Shown here piece after piece: positions 1-5,400 of a stretch of DNA of 5,705 nucleotides. Where the stretch lies: positions 1 to 5,705 of the forward strand of contig RKRU01000121.1 of the NCBI GenBank assembly GCA_007571225.1. Direction: 5' to 3'. The notes under the pieces were generated by a model. It had not been told where the DNA came from. It worked only from the letters and a program-made list of their open reading frames with translations, and made no database searches. Each line of letters begins with the position of its first letter. Position 1 is the first letter of the stretch. A program made the translations under genes and the position numbers. Source of the stretch: Nitrosopumilaceae archaeon. GTDB lineage: Archaea > Thermoproteota > Nitrososphaeria > Nitrososphaerales > Nitrosopumilaceae.

Positions 1-57
1 AGACGCAATGGCTACGATGACGTAATATGGTCTGCCGGAAAAAAGCTGACATCCTGA
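1..57 (+). CDS. C-terminal end of an upstream gene (partial)
   Basis: The first frame is open from the window edge to a TGA at 55-57 and would encode the last 18 residues of a protein ending in DDVIWSAGKKLTS. The other two forward frames hit stops within 25 bases. Codons such as GTA, ATA and GCC resemble those of the aEF-2 gene in this window. The fragment is too short to assign to a family. The minus strand could instead carry the start of a leftward gene (an ATG near 53 runs off the edge), which I think less likely. If the reading is right, this gene ends about 80 bases before the tRNA and is transcribed in the same direction. Confidence 0.35.
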   Translation, partial: RRNGYDDVIWSAGKKLTS

Positions 58-104
58 CTTGGATTGCGGCCGGGATGCCTGATCCGTACTGGCAGAAAGG
101 GCAA

Positions 105-112
105 GTTTTAAT
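105..112 (+). promoter_or_regulatory. Candidate TATA box of the tRNA-Phe gene
   Basis: The AT-rich octamer GTTTTAAT stands in a GC-richer context about 30 bases before the first tRNA base. That distance would put transcription start, about 25 bases downstream of the box centre, just ahead of position 140. It is the only TATA-like string in the 80 bases before the tRNA. It is assigned by position and composition only. Confidence 0.4.
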
Positions 113-139
113 TCCTTCACTTAGAATCCATCTCTGAGT

Positions 140-216
140 GCCGGGGTAGCTCAGCCCGGGAGAGCACTCGGCTGAAGACCGAGCTGTCGCGCGTTCAAAT
201 CTCGCCCCCGGCACCA
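140..216 (+). tRNA. tRNA-Phe (anticodon GAA)
   Basis: A full cloverleaf can be folded. The acceptor stem pairs 140-146 with 206-212 over seven bases, the discriminator is A213, and CCA is encoded at 214-216. The D stem pairs 149-152 with 162-165. The anticodon stem pairs 167-171 with 179-183 around the loop CTGAAGA, which places GAA at 174-176 and reads Phe codons UUU and UUC. The variable loop is 184-188. The T stem pairs 189-193 with 201-205 around the loop TTCAAAT, with one C-U mismatch (192 against 202). The anticodon loop has the normal seven bases and there is no intron. The RNA delivers phenylalanine to the ribosome. The only obvious oddity is the T-stem mismatch. Confidence 0.97.
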
Positions 217-370
217 TCGATTCATTTCAAAGTATCCGTACCCGACCTTACATCCATCACAGTGTGAGGCCGCATCCTTGATGGCAGGCCCAATTCTGGA
301 TAGTGGGGCATTTACTTTTTGACTGCTGTTACTGCTACCGATCGTCTTTGACGGATGCAGATGCGCTAGG

Positions 371-377
371 TTTAATA
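371..377 (+). promoter_or_regulatory. TATA-like box before the small acidic protein gene
   Basis: The sequence TTTAATA lies 36 bases (first T to start codon) before the ATG at 407, so transcription should begin a few bases before that ATG. The identical heptamer occurs before the aEF-2 gene at 1478-1484, which supports it as the local TATA consensus. A second AT-rich string at 384-389 is a weaker alternative. No Shine-Dalgarno sequence is seen between the box and the start. Confidence 0.5.
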
Positions 378-406
378 CCGACCATATTTCCTGTGTTTCA
401 ACATTC

Positions 407-670
407 ATGACTGAAAACAATACTTCAGATACTGTAGGAGAAGAGCCAACTGTTGCTGCTACTGGACCGGATTCAAAGGGTTCTGACGGGGCAGGGGAGA
501 CGGCCAAACCTGACGAGGAGACACAGAATCCCAAAGAACCGTCCGCAGAATCTATGGATGATCTAGGTATCGTAATTGTAGATGATGATATCGAGATCGA
601 CAAGGAGAAGATAAACGAGGAGCGCCGGGCGTATCTTGAGGAAGCACGATCTCAAGACGCCTTTGACTGA
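407..670 (+). CDS. Small, highly acidic protein of unknown function
   Basis: This 87-residue frame begins with ATG at 407 and ends at TGA 668-670. I do not recognise its family. Residues 1 to about 49 are rich in Gly, Pro, Ser, Thr, Glu and Asp with few hydrophobic residues, so they are probably disordered. From Met50 the character changes: a short hydrophobic stretch (LGIVIVDDDIEID), probably a beta strand, is followed by a charged helix (KEKINEERRAYLEEARSQ). By my count there are about 26 Asp and Glu against 8 Lys and Arg, so the protein is strongly acidic. There is no signal peptide or membrane segment. A later start at the ATG at 554 would keep only the ordered part, but the TATA-like box at 371 favours 407. 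An acidic tail of this kind could bind a basic protein or RNP, but that is speculation. The tRNA lies 190 bases upstream and probably has its own promoter. Confidence 0.65.
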   Translation: MTENNTSDTVGEEPTVAATGPDSKGSDGAGETAKPDEETQNPKEPSAESMDDLGIVIVDDDIEIDKEKINEERRAYLEEARSQDAFD

Positions 671-704
671 CTTCTGTTAGTGCGACAATCCGTGCGGAGA
701 TTCG

Positions 705-714
705 TAATTTTGTT
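705..714 (+). terminator. Possible T-rich terminator after the acidic protein gene
   Basis: The string TAATTTTGTT lies about 35 bases after the TGA at 668-670. Archaeal termination often uses a short T-rich stretch on the non-template strand without a stable hairpin, and none is seen here. The run is short and interrupted, so this is a weak call. Confidence 0.25.
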
Positions 715-942
715 ATGTGGCAGAAAGTCTGTTATGTGTACGTGGGCGGCCTGATGTATGGACATGCAGTACGAGCAGATGCGATACCGGACGTTTCAGG
801 CTGCACGTCGCAGGTTGCTATAGGCCTCTCTAGACAGTATGCATATGACACGTACCCGCTATTTGGGACTGCCAGACTGCATACATGTCGCAGGGCCATC
901 TATGTCACAACCCATACTGCCATAATAACCGCTCTGGGTGCA

Positions 943-962
943 GTGTACGATCCCTCGTACAC
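943..962. repeat. Perfect 8-bp inverted repeat (hairpin or operator-like palindrome)
   Basis: GTGTACGA at 943-950 and TCGTACAC at 955-962 are exact reverse complements separated by the tetranucleotide TCCC. As RNA this would form an eight-pair stem with a four-base loop; as DNA it could be a dimeric-protein site. No T-run follows, so it does not look like an intrinsic terminator. It lies in a stretch with no convincing gene, about 270 bases after the acidic protein gene and 560 bases before aEF-2. Confidence 0.6.
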
Positions 963-1116
963 GGGACGGCACCATGCAGGAGATGAGTTCAGATTACCAT
1001 ATGCAGTCCGTGGTTTGGGCGGTAACAGCAGTAGCAGCACATAGAACACGGGGGTGGTGGGGCAAAGAATGATGCGGGATGCACAGGCTGCAGCACGCGT
1101 AATTATGCGCAGATTA

Positions 1117-1200
1117 GTAACTGTTTACGTCCAACGTGAACAATTTGCCAAATTTGTGCCTAGAGTCAGTCATTCAGGCGTGAGGTACGTAAACAGTTAC
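1117..1200. mobile_element. 84-bp MITE-like inverted-repeat element with 8-bp target duplication
   Basis: GTAACTGTTTACGT at 1117-1130 is matched exactly by its reverse complement at 1187-1200, giving perfect 14-bp terminal inverted repeats around a 56-bp core. Immediately outside both ends lies the same octamer GCAGATTA (1109-1116 and 1201-1208), as expected for a target-site duplication. The element is too short to encode a transposase and so would depend on one supplied from elsewhere. An 8-bp duplication is typical of several families, including IS6. The ACTGTT core in the terminal repeat resembles the IS6/IS26 end, where it sits at the same offset, but that parentage is only a suggestion. 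The perfect repeats imply a recent insertion or selection on the ends. As RNA the repeats could also form a 14-pair stem with a 56-base loop. No second copy is present in this window. Confidence 0.7.
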
Positions 1201-1430
1201 GCAGATTATGAGATGACGCGCATCTATCTTTTACAGTCTGTAGACTATTGTACCATGCAGACTCTCCTGCCTAAATTTGCAAGTTTCATACTACCCCGTG
1301 CAACAGATCCTGCAGCAGAAGGTTCACTTTCGTGCAGCCATCTGGATTGAACGTAAAAGATCTGTCGAATCCGTGCCTAAAATTAACTATTTGAGCATGA
1401 GGGGCCCAATCACATATCGGGTGTTTATGC

Positions 1431-1448
1431 GGGGTGGTGGTGGTGGTG
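1431..1448. repeat. Short GGT trinucleotide run
   Basis: GGGGTGGTGGTGGTGGTG is a G-rich tract of five GGT units, ending about 30 bases before the aEF-2 TATA box. It is a simple-sequence repeat and may vary in copy number. Its closely spaced GG pairs could in principle form a two-layer G-quadruplex, but that is inference. Confidence 0.6.
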
Positions 1449-1477
1449 CAGCCTCTTTCACCCGGCACAAGTCAAGA

Positions 1478-1484
1478 TTTAATA
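1478..1484 (+). promoter_or_regulatory. TATA box of the aEF-2 gene
   Basis: TTTAATA lies 29 bases (first T to A of ATG) before the codon at 1507, so the predicted transcription start falls at or next to that ATG and the mRNA would be leaderless. The same heptamer precedes the gene at 407. A GTG at 1486 is in frame but sits two bases after the box, upstream of any plausible transcript start. This box therefore decides the start codon. Confidence 0.65.
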
Positions 1485-1506
1485 GGTGATCATTGAGCCT
1501 GCGCCT

Positions 1507-3699
1507 ATGGTCAAATTCAAGTCCACAGGCGAGGTTCTAAAGATAATCAAGAACAAAGATCAGATTCGCAATTTTGGTGTAATAGCTCACGTCGACCATG
1601 GAAAGACCACGATGAGCGATAGCCTCCTGGCCTATTCGGGGATTATAGCGCCCTCTGCAGCGGGAAAGGCGCTTGCCATGGACTTTGACAAGGAGGAGCA
1701 GCAGCGCGGCATTACCATATACCAGGCAAACGTCACGTTGCACTTTTCGCAGGCTGGAAAGGAGTATGTAATAAACATGATAGACACCCCTGGACACGTT
1801 GACTTTAGTGGTAGGGTGATCCGGAGCCTCAGAGCAATCGACGGAGCAGTTGTTGTATGTGATGCTGTAGAGGGCATAATGACTCAGACTGAGACCGTCA
1901 CGCGCATGGCGCTCGAGGAGAGAGTGCGTCCTGTACTGTTCATAAACAAAGTTGACCGGCTCATAAAGGAGCTAAGGTTGACTCCAGAGAAGATGCAGCA
2001 ACAGCTAGTCGAGGTCGTCTCTAACTTTAACCAACTGATAGAGACGTACGCCGAACCGGAATACAAGGCCAAGTGGAAGGTATCCATACAGGATGCAAGC
2101 GTTACGTTTGGCTCGGCCAAGGACAGATGGGCCATAAACATAGACATGATGAAGGAGCGCGGAATAACCTTCAAGAACGTAATAGACGCATACGAGAACG
2201 AGAATGTTCCCGAGCTTGTTGAAAAGGCTCCGCTTGCAGACGCGGTACTGGGAATGGTCGTAAAGCACCATCCGGCACCACACGAGGCGGTAAAGTACCG
2301 CATACCGCAGATATGGAAGGGGGACCTAGATTCGGATGTTGGAAAGGCGCTTTTAGCATGCAGTGACGACGGCCCTACCATTATGATGATAGTAAACATG
2401 GTGTTAGATCCGGCCGCGGGGCCGGTGGCAATAGGCAGACTCTTTTCGGGCACGGTCCAGGATGGTCAAACAATACACATAATAGACGAAAAGCGGGACG
2501 GACGCATCCAATCAGTCAACTTTTTCATGGGAAACCAGCGCGAGCAGGTAGGCCAGCTGGGTGCGGGAAACATACCGGCGCTGCTTGGGCTTACCGATGC
2601 TAGGGCGGGAAACACGGTCTCCACGGTAAAGGGCATCCAAGTGTTTGAGGGGGTAAAGTACGTCTCTGAGCCCGTGGTTCAGGTGGCAATCGAACCCAAG
2701 CATCCAAAGGACCTGCCAAAGCTGGTGGACATCCTCAAGCAGCTTACAATAGAGGATCCCAATTTAGTGGTAAAGATAGACGAAGAGAGTGGGGAGACGA
2801 TAGTTGCTGGAATGGGAGTATTGCATTTGGATGTTGCAACACACCGCATACAAGATGCAAAGCTTGAGATTGTGACGTCTGAGCCCCTGATAAACTACAG
2901 GGAGACCGTGCGATCCTCGTGCGAGGCCGTAATGGCAAAGTCCCCAAACCGCCACAACAAGATATTCATGAAGGTCGAACCGCTTGAGCCCGAGATTGCA
3001 AACATGCTCCGTACCGGCGAGATTAGCGACATGAAGGACAAAAAGACGGTGGCGGATCTACTGAAGGGTGCGGGATGGGATACTGACACCATAAAGAGAG
3101 TGATGCGACTTGACTCACGTGGAAACGTACTCATAAACGGGACCAAGGGCGTGCAGTTTGTCCAAGAGTCCACCGACTCGATAAATTCTGGATTTGAGGA
3201 GGTGATGCGAGAGGGACCGCTGTGCAGGGAGCAGATGCGCGACTGCAAGTTCATATTTACACACTTTGTACCACACGAAGACACGGCGCATAGGGGACTC
3301 TCGCAACTCGGACCGGCATCCCGGCGGGCCTGTATGGGGGCGCTGTTGACTGCTGGTACAATAGTACTGGAGCCGATGCTGGCAATTGAGGTGCGCGTTC
3401 CTACGGATCTGGTGGGCAACGTGGCTACTGTACTATCTAGCAAGCGCGGCAAGGTCCTAGACATGTCGCAGATGGGGGCTGCAAGCATAGTGACAGGCGA
3501 GATACCCGCATCCGAGACGTTTACGTTGTCCGAAGAGATGAGGGGCCAGACTGCGGGAAGGGCCACTTGGAATACGTCGTTTAAAGAGTGGAGCGAAGTG
3601 CCAAGATCGCTTCTGTCTTCTGCCATAGCGGACATACGAAAGCGCAAGGGCCTGCCGCCCGAACCCCCGAGGGCTGACGAATTCATCGACAAGGAATAG
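1507..3699 (+). CDS. fusA: Translation elongation factor 2 (aEF-2)
   Basis: This 730-residue protein is the GTPase that moves tRNAs and mRNA through the archaeal ribosome after peptide bond formation. The GTP-binding motifs are intact: AHVDHGKT at 27-34, switch I RGITI at 67-71, DTPGH at 93-97 and NKVD at 147-150. Domain II begins near 285, domain III near 386, and domain IV at SEPLINYRET near 458-467. The domain IV tip HEDTAHRG carries His595, the expected diphthamide site. Domain V begins near 620. Length is normal for the family. An in-frame GTG at 1486 would add seven residues, but the TATA box at 1478 favours ATG 1507 and a leaderless mRNA. Many ATA and AGG codons are used. The gene appears monocistronic, with unrelated spacers on both sides. 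The sequence is of thaumarchaeal type and very near Cenarchaeum. Confidence 0.98.
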   Translation: MVKFKSTGEVLKIIKNKDQIRNFGVIAHVDHGKTTMSDSLLAYSGIIAPSAAGKALAMDFDKEEQQRGITIYQANVTLHFSQAGKEYVINMIDTPGHVDFSGRVIRSLRAIDGAVVVCDAVEGIMTQTETVTRMALEERVRPVLFINKVDRLIKELRLTPEKMQQQLVEVVSNFNQLIETYAEPEYKAKWKVSIQDASVTFGSAKDRWAINIDMMKERGITFKNVIDAYENENVPELVEKAPLADAVLGMVVKHHPAPHEAVKYRIPQIWKGDLDSDVGKALLACSDDGPTIMMIVNMVLDPAAGPVAIGRLFSGTVQDGQTIHIIDEKRDGRIQSVNFFMGNQREQVGQLGAGNIPALLGLTDARAGNTVSTVKGIQVFEGVKYVSEPVVQVAIEPKHPKDLPKLVDILKQLTIEDPNLVVKIDEESGETIVAGMGVLHLDVATHRIQDAKLEIVTSEPLINYRETVRSSCEAVMAKSPNRHNKIFMKVEPLEPEIANMLRTGEISDMKDKKTVADLLKGAGWDTDTIKRVMRLDSRGNVLINGTKGVQFVQESTDSINSGFEEVMREGPLCREQMRDCKFIFTHFVPHEDTAHRGLSQLGPASRRACMGALLTAGTIVLEPMLAIEVRVPTDLVGNVATVLSSKRGKVLDMSQMGAASIVTGEIPASETFTLSEEMRGQTAGRATWNTSFKEWSEVPRSLLSSAIADIRKRKGLPPEPPRADEFIDKE

Positions 3700-3790
3700 A
3701 CGCGCGTAGTTGCGACTGTCATCTATCATATTATGTGTGGTTGATGCTGCTACTGCTGTTGTAGCCACTGCCACGACCGCTGCCACAACC

Positions 3791-3831
3791 GCTACCCCTG
3801 CCCGGTTGCTACCCCTGCCCGGTTGCTACCC
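3791..3831. repeat. 17-bp tandem repeat in the spacer after aEF-2
   Basis: GCTACCCCTGCCCGGTT occurs twice head to tail (3791-3807 and 3808-3824), followed by a seven-base partial copy GCTACCC at 3825-3831. It lies in the 210-base spacer between aEF-2 and the small gene at 3910. That spacer is otherwise rich in GCT, GCC and ACC triplets. It ends about 50 bases before the TATA-like box of the next gene. It is probably a slippage-type minisatellite, and no function can be read from it. Confidence 0.8.
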
Positions 3832-3881
3832 ATGTCACTACACACCTGCCACTATACCTCCGCTGTCACACACCATAGTAG

Positions 3882-3888
3882 TTAATTA
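3882..3888 (+). promoter_or_regulatory. TATA-like box of the gene at 3910
   Basis: TTAATTA begins 28 bases before the ATG at 3910, nearly the same distance as the box before aEF-2. A leaderless transcript starting at or next to the ATG is predicted. GAGGTG at 3902-3907 resembles a Shine-Dalgarno site but ends only two bases before the ATG, too close for normal use, so the TATA-based start is preferred. Confidence 0.5.
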
Positions 3889-3909
3889 TCCGAAGAATGC
3901 TGAGGTGGT

Positions 3910-4140
3910 ATGGGTCTACTATATACGAAGTTTTATCTTGACTTCGATCCCGCAGAATGGAGCCAGACCTCAAACGATCCTGTCGAGTTCCAGGCGACAT
4001 CTAATGGAATCTCGCTTGACATTGAGGATACGTCCCAAAACACATACCGTCTCAGGTTCAGAAACGGCGGGAAGGTACGTGTCATGCGCGTCACAGGCAG
4101 GTTCCGGATTACGTGGAACGATGACGACATATTGTCGTAG
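3910..4140 (+). CDS. Small hypothetical protein, probably beta-rich
   Basis: ATG at 3910 to TAG at 4138-4140 encodes 76 residues that I cannot place in a family. It begins MGLLYTKFYLDFDPAEW and has alternating polar and hydrophobic stretches in its second half (ISLDIED, YRLRFRN, VRVMRVTGRFRITW), which suggests a small antiparallel beta fold. There is no signal peptide, long hydrophobic segment, Cys pair or zinc site, so it is probably a soluble cytoplasmic protein. The TATA-like box at 3882 stands at the right distance for a leaderless mRNA. It is convergent with the SIS-domain gene, whose stop lies about 160 bases away. A longer frame covers the same region (3710-4147) but starts with TTG in low-complexity sequence and is probably a shadow. 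Confidence 0.6.
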   Translation: MGLLYTKFYLDFDPAEWSQTSNDPVEFQATSNGISLDIEDTSQNTYRLRFRNGGKVRVMRVTGRFRITWNDDDILS

Positions 4141-4304
4141 TGTGTAGATGGGAACCGACTCAAGCGCCTGATGTGGCAGTTTATGTTTCTACGTCTTTGT
4201 ATTGTACTTGTGGGCGTGTCGGGATGTATGCGGGAGGCCGGGTCCTATCATGCATCCGTAAACCGCATCCAGACTGGCAGATACCGTACCCACATTTTGC
4301 AGGT

Positions 4305-5255
4305 TTAGTAAATTATCGCGTTGCTTGCACTGCGCAGCTCCTTTGCGGTGACAAAGTGGCACTCCCTCAGTCTCCTCTCCTCTGCAATCTTCAGAGTCAG
4401 CAGCTGTGCCAGAAAGGCACAGTACAGCACTTGTGATACGGGGCCTCCTCTGCCTTTTCTGCCGGGCATGCCTGCGGGTATAAGCGTGCGAATTCCAGTA
4501 CCATTCTTCTCTACGGCGTCCAAAAGATGTTGTCTTCTGGGGTTAGGCTCTTCTAGTATGAGCAGGGTGTCGCCGGGCTTGGTAGAGAAGAGCTCCATGT
4601 GGGCGAACTGTTCCATCCGGGCATATCTGGCATCATACCCGAGGACCTCGTAGAACTTTGCCGCCATGTACATTGCAAGCGGGTATGTGAGTATGTTGCC
4701 CGATATGTAGAGTGTGCCTGAGACATCGATCTTGTCGGCAGCGACCCTTGCACGCTCGAATATGCGCCCCGGCCGCATCATTCCTTCCGGTTCGTGCACA
4801 AGTGCGATGCAGGCCATGGCGCTGGCCACAAATGATATACTTCCGGCAGTGGTTACACCCGTATGTGGAAATTCTAGGGGAATTACGTTGTCGTATCCGA
4901 CCTCTGCTGCAAGCCTGCTGTCCGGGCGTGCGGTAATTGCAAACGTCTCGTTGCATGTGCGTGCTGCTGCTATGTTTGCATCAGTACTGCCTGATATGGA
5001 GACAATGTACAGCCTTTTAGAGTCGGCCAGGTGTTTGTTGCGTACAATGTCTGTCGGATCCATCACATCTGAACGTCCATCTGAGAAGAACCCTGCAAGC
5101 ATTGCAGCGGCCAGCGAGTCCCCGCTTCCTGTAAATATACACCGCCGTTGCAAATCTGCGGGGATGGTTGTGGGCAGCCCGTATGGGAATTTTTCATCTG
5201 CCAGATATTCTGGCTGCGTGCGAATCTCTTGTTTGTAGGCGTCAATCGTATTCAA
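4305..5255 (-). CDS. SIS-domain phosphosugar isomerase (PGI/PMI-like or GlmS-isomerase-like)
   Basis: This 316-residue protein consists of two sugar isomerase (SIS) domains. The first has the phosphate-binding motifs GSGDS at 43-47 and SISGST at 86-91; the second begins near YISGN at 183-187. Glu203 and His219, 16 residues apart in a segment ending EQFAHME, align with the catalytic Glu and His of the GlmS isomerase domain and fit the same pair in archaeal phosphoglucose/phosphomannose isomerases. The glutaminase domain of GlmS is absent, so it cannot draw ammonia from glutamine in that way. It probably interconverts ketose and aldose phosphates in the cytoplasm, perhaps glucose-6-P or mannose-6-P with fructose-6-P; the substrate is not certain. 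TTG at 5255 is the only usual start codon between the upstream in-frame TAA at 5285-5283 and the conserved region, and a TATA-like string at 5290-5282 suits it. The stop is TAA at 4307-4305. Confidence 0.88.
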   Translation of the reverse strand: MNTIDAYKQEIRTQPEYLADEKFPYGLPTTIPADLQRRCIFTGSGDSLAAAMLAGFFSDGRSDVMDPTDIVRNKHLADSKRLYIVSISGSTDANIAAARTCNETFAITARPDSRLAAEVGYDNVIPLEFPHTGVTTAGSISFVASAMACIALVHEPEGMMRPGRIFERARVAADKIDVSGTLYISGNILTYPLAMYMAAKFYEVLGYDARYARMEQFAHMELFSTKPGDTLLILEEPNPRRQHLLDAVEKNGTGIRTLIPAGMPGRKGRGGPVSQVLYCAFLAQLLTLKIAEERRLRECHFVTAKELRSASNAIIY

Positions 5256-5281
5256 TCTTCTGTAGGGGGAGGGCCAGATGC

Positions 5282-5290
5282 ATTATCTAT
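5282..5290 (-). promoter_or_regulatory. Candidate TATA box of the SIS isomerase gene
   Basis: Read on the minus strand, ATAGATAAT lies about 30 bases before the TTG start at 5255, which would give a leader of only a few bases. A second candidate, GATTTAACT at 5337-5329, would give a leader of about 50 bases. The nearer box fits the leaderless pattern of the other genes here. Confidence 0.4.
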
Positions 5291-5336
5291 CTGTTTACTC
5301 TGGTGTTGTCTGTGGAGTTTGGTTGTCAGTTAAATC

Positions 5337-5392
5337 GGCCTGCGTGTGGCCTACCTGTGTGTGGCCTACCTGTGTGTGGCCTACCTGTGTGT
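5337..5392. repeat. 15-bp tandem repeat upstream of the SIS gene
   Basis: GGCCTACCTGTGTGT is repeated three times without error (5348-5362, 5363-5377, 5378-5392). It is preceded by an 11-base shortened copy, GGCCTGCGTGT, at 5337-5347. The array lies 80 to 140 bases upstream of the TTG start of the SIS gene, just behind its possible promoter. Exact copies indicate recent expansion by slippage. The unit is a multiple of three, so any frame crossing it stays open and repeats five residues. Confidence 0.9.
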
Positions 5393-5400
5393 AATTTGTC

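Larger units (their letters stand above)
671..1475. other. Long intergenic region without a convincing gene
   Basis: About 800 bases separate the small acidic protein gene from the aEF-2 promoter. Two rightward open frames exist here (715-1044 and 1054-1350). Their translations are rich in Tyr, His, Thr and Cys, poor in Lys and Glu, match no family I recognise, and have no TATA box or ribosome site at the right distance. The second one runs through the inserted element at 1117-1200, whose 92-bp insertion would have shifted the frame, so it is unlikely to be an old gene. What can be seen is the hairpin at 943-962, the MITE-like element at 1117-1200, small inverted repeats at 1211-1225 and 1235-1246, and a GGT run at 1431-1448. 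No RNase P, SRP or 5S RNA hallmarks were found by eye. Confidence 0.6.

Noticed and set aside
151..603. Leftward 150-residue frame across the tRNA and acidic protein gene, with a CDGC motif
   Set aside because: It is antisense to the tRNA and to the better supported rightward gene. Its Ser-rich N-terminus is the complement of the Asp/Glu codons, and the lone Cys pair is not enough to support a zinc protein.
1054..1350. Rightward 98-residue frame
   Set aside because: It reads through the MITE-like element, whose 92-bp insertion (including the duplication) would have changed the frame. The start has no promoter and no family is recognised.
1486..1506. N-terminal extension of aEF-2 from GTG 1486
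   Set aside because: The start abuts the TATA box, and the family N-terminus begins at the ATG at 1507.
2895..3722. Leftward 275-residue frame inside aEF-2
   Set aside because: It is a shadow created by codon bias on the opposite strand of a clearly real gene; the translation is Ser-rich with no domain.
3710..4147. Rightward 145-residue frame with an Ala/Thr-rich, signal-like start
   Set aside because: It starts with TTG in low-complexity repeat DNA, has no promoter at the right distance, and overlaps the better placed ATG gene at 3910 in another frame.
4141..4304. Bidirectional terminator between the convergent genes
   Set aside because: I found no stable stem with a T-run on either strand; only weak GCATCC-type repeats are visible.
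4714..5238. Rightward 174-residue frame opposite the SIS gene
   Set aside because: It is antisense to a gene with recognisable motifs and catalytic residues and shows no domain of its own.
5337..5392. CRISPR-like array
   Set aside because: The units are 15 bp and directly adjacent, with no spacers, so this is a simple tandem repeat.
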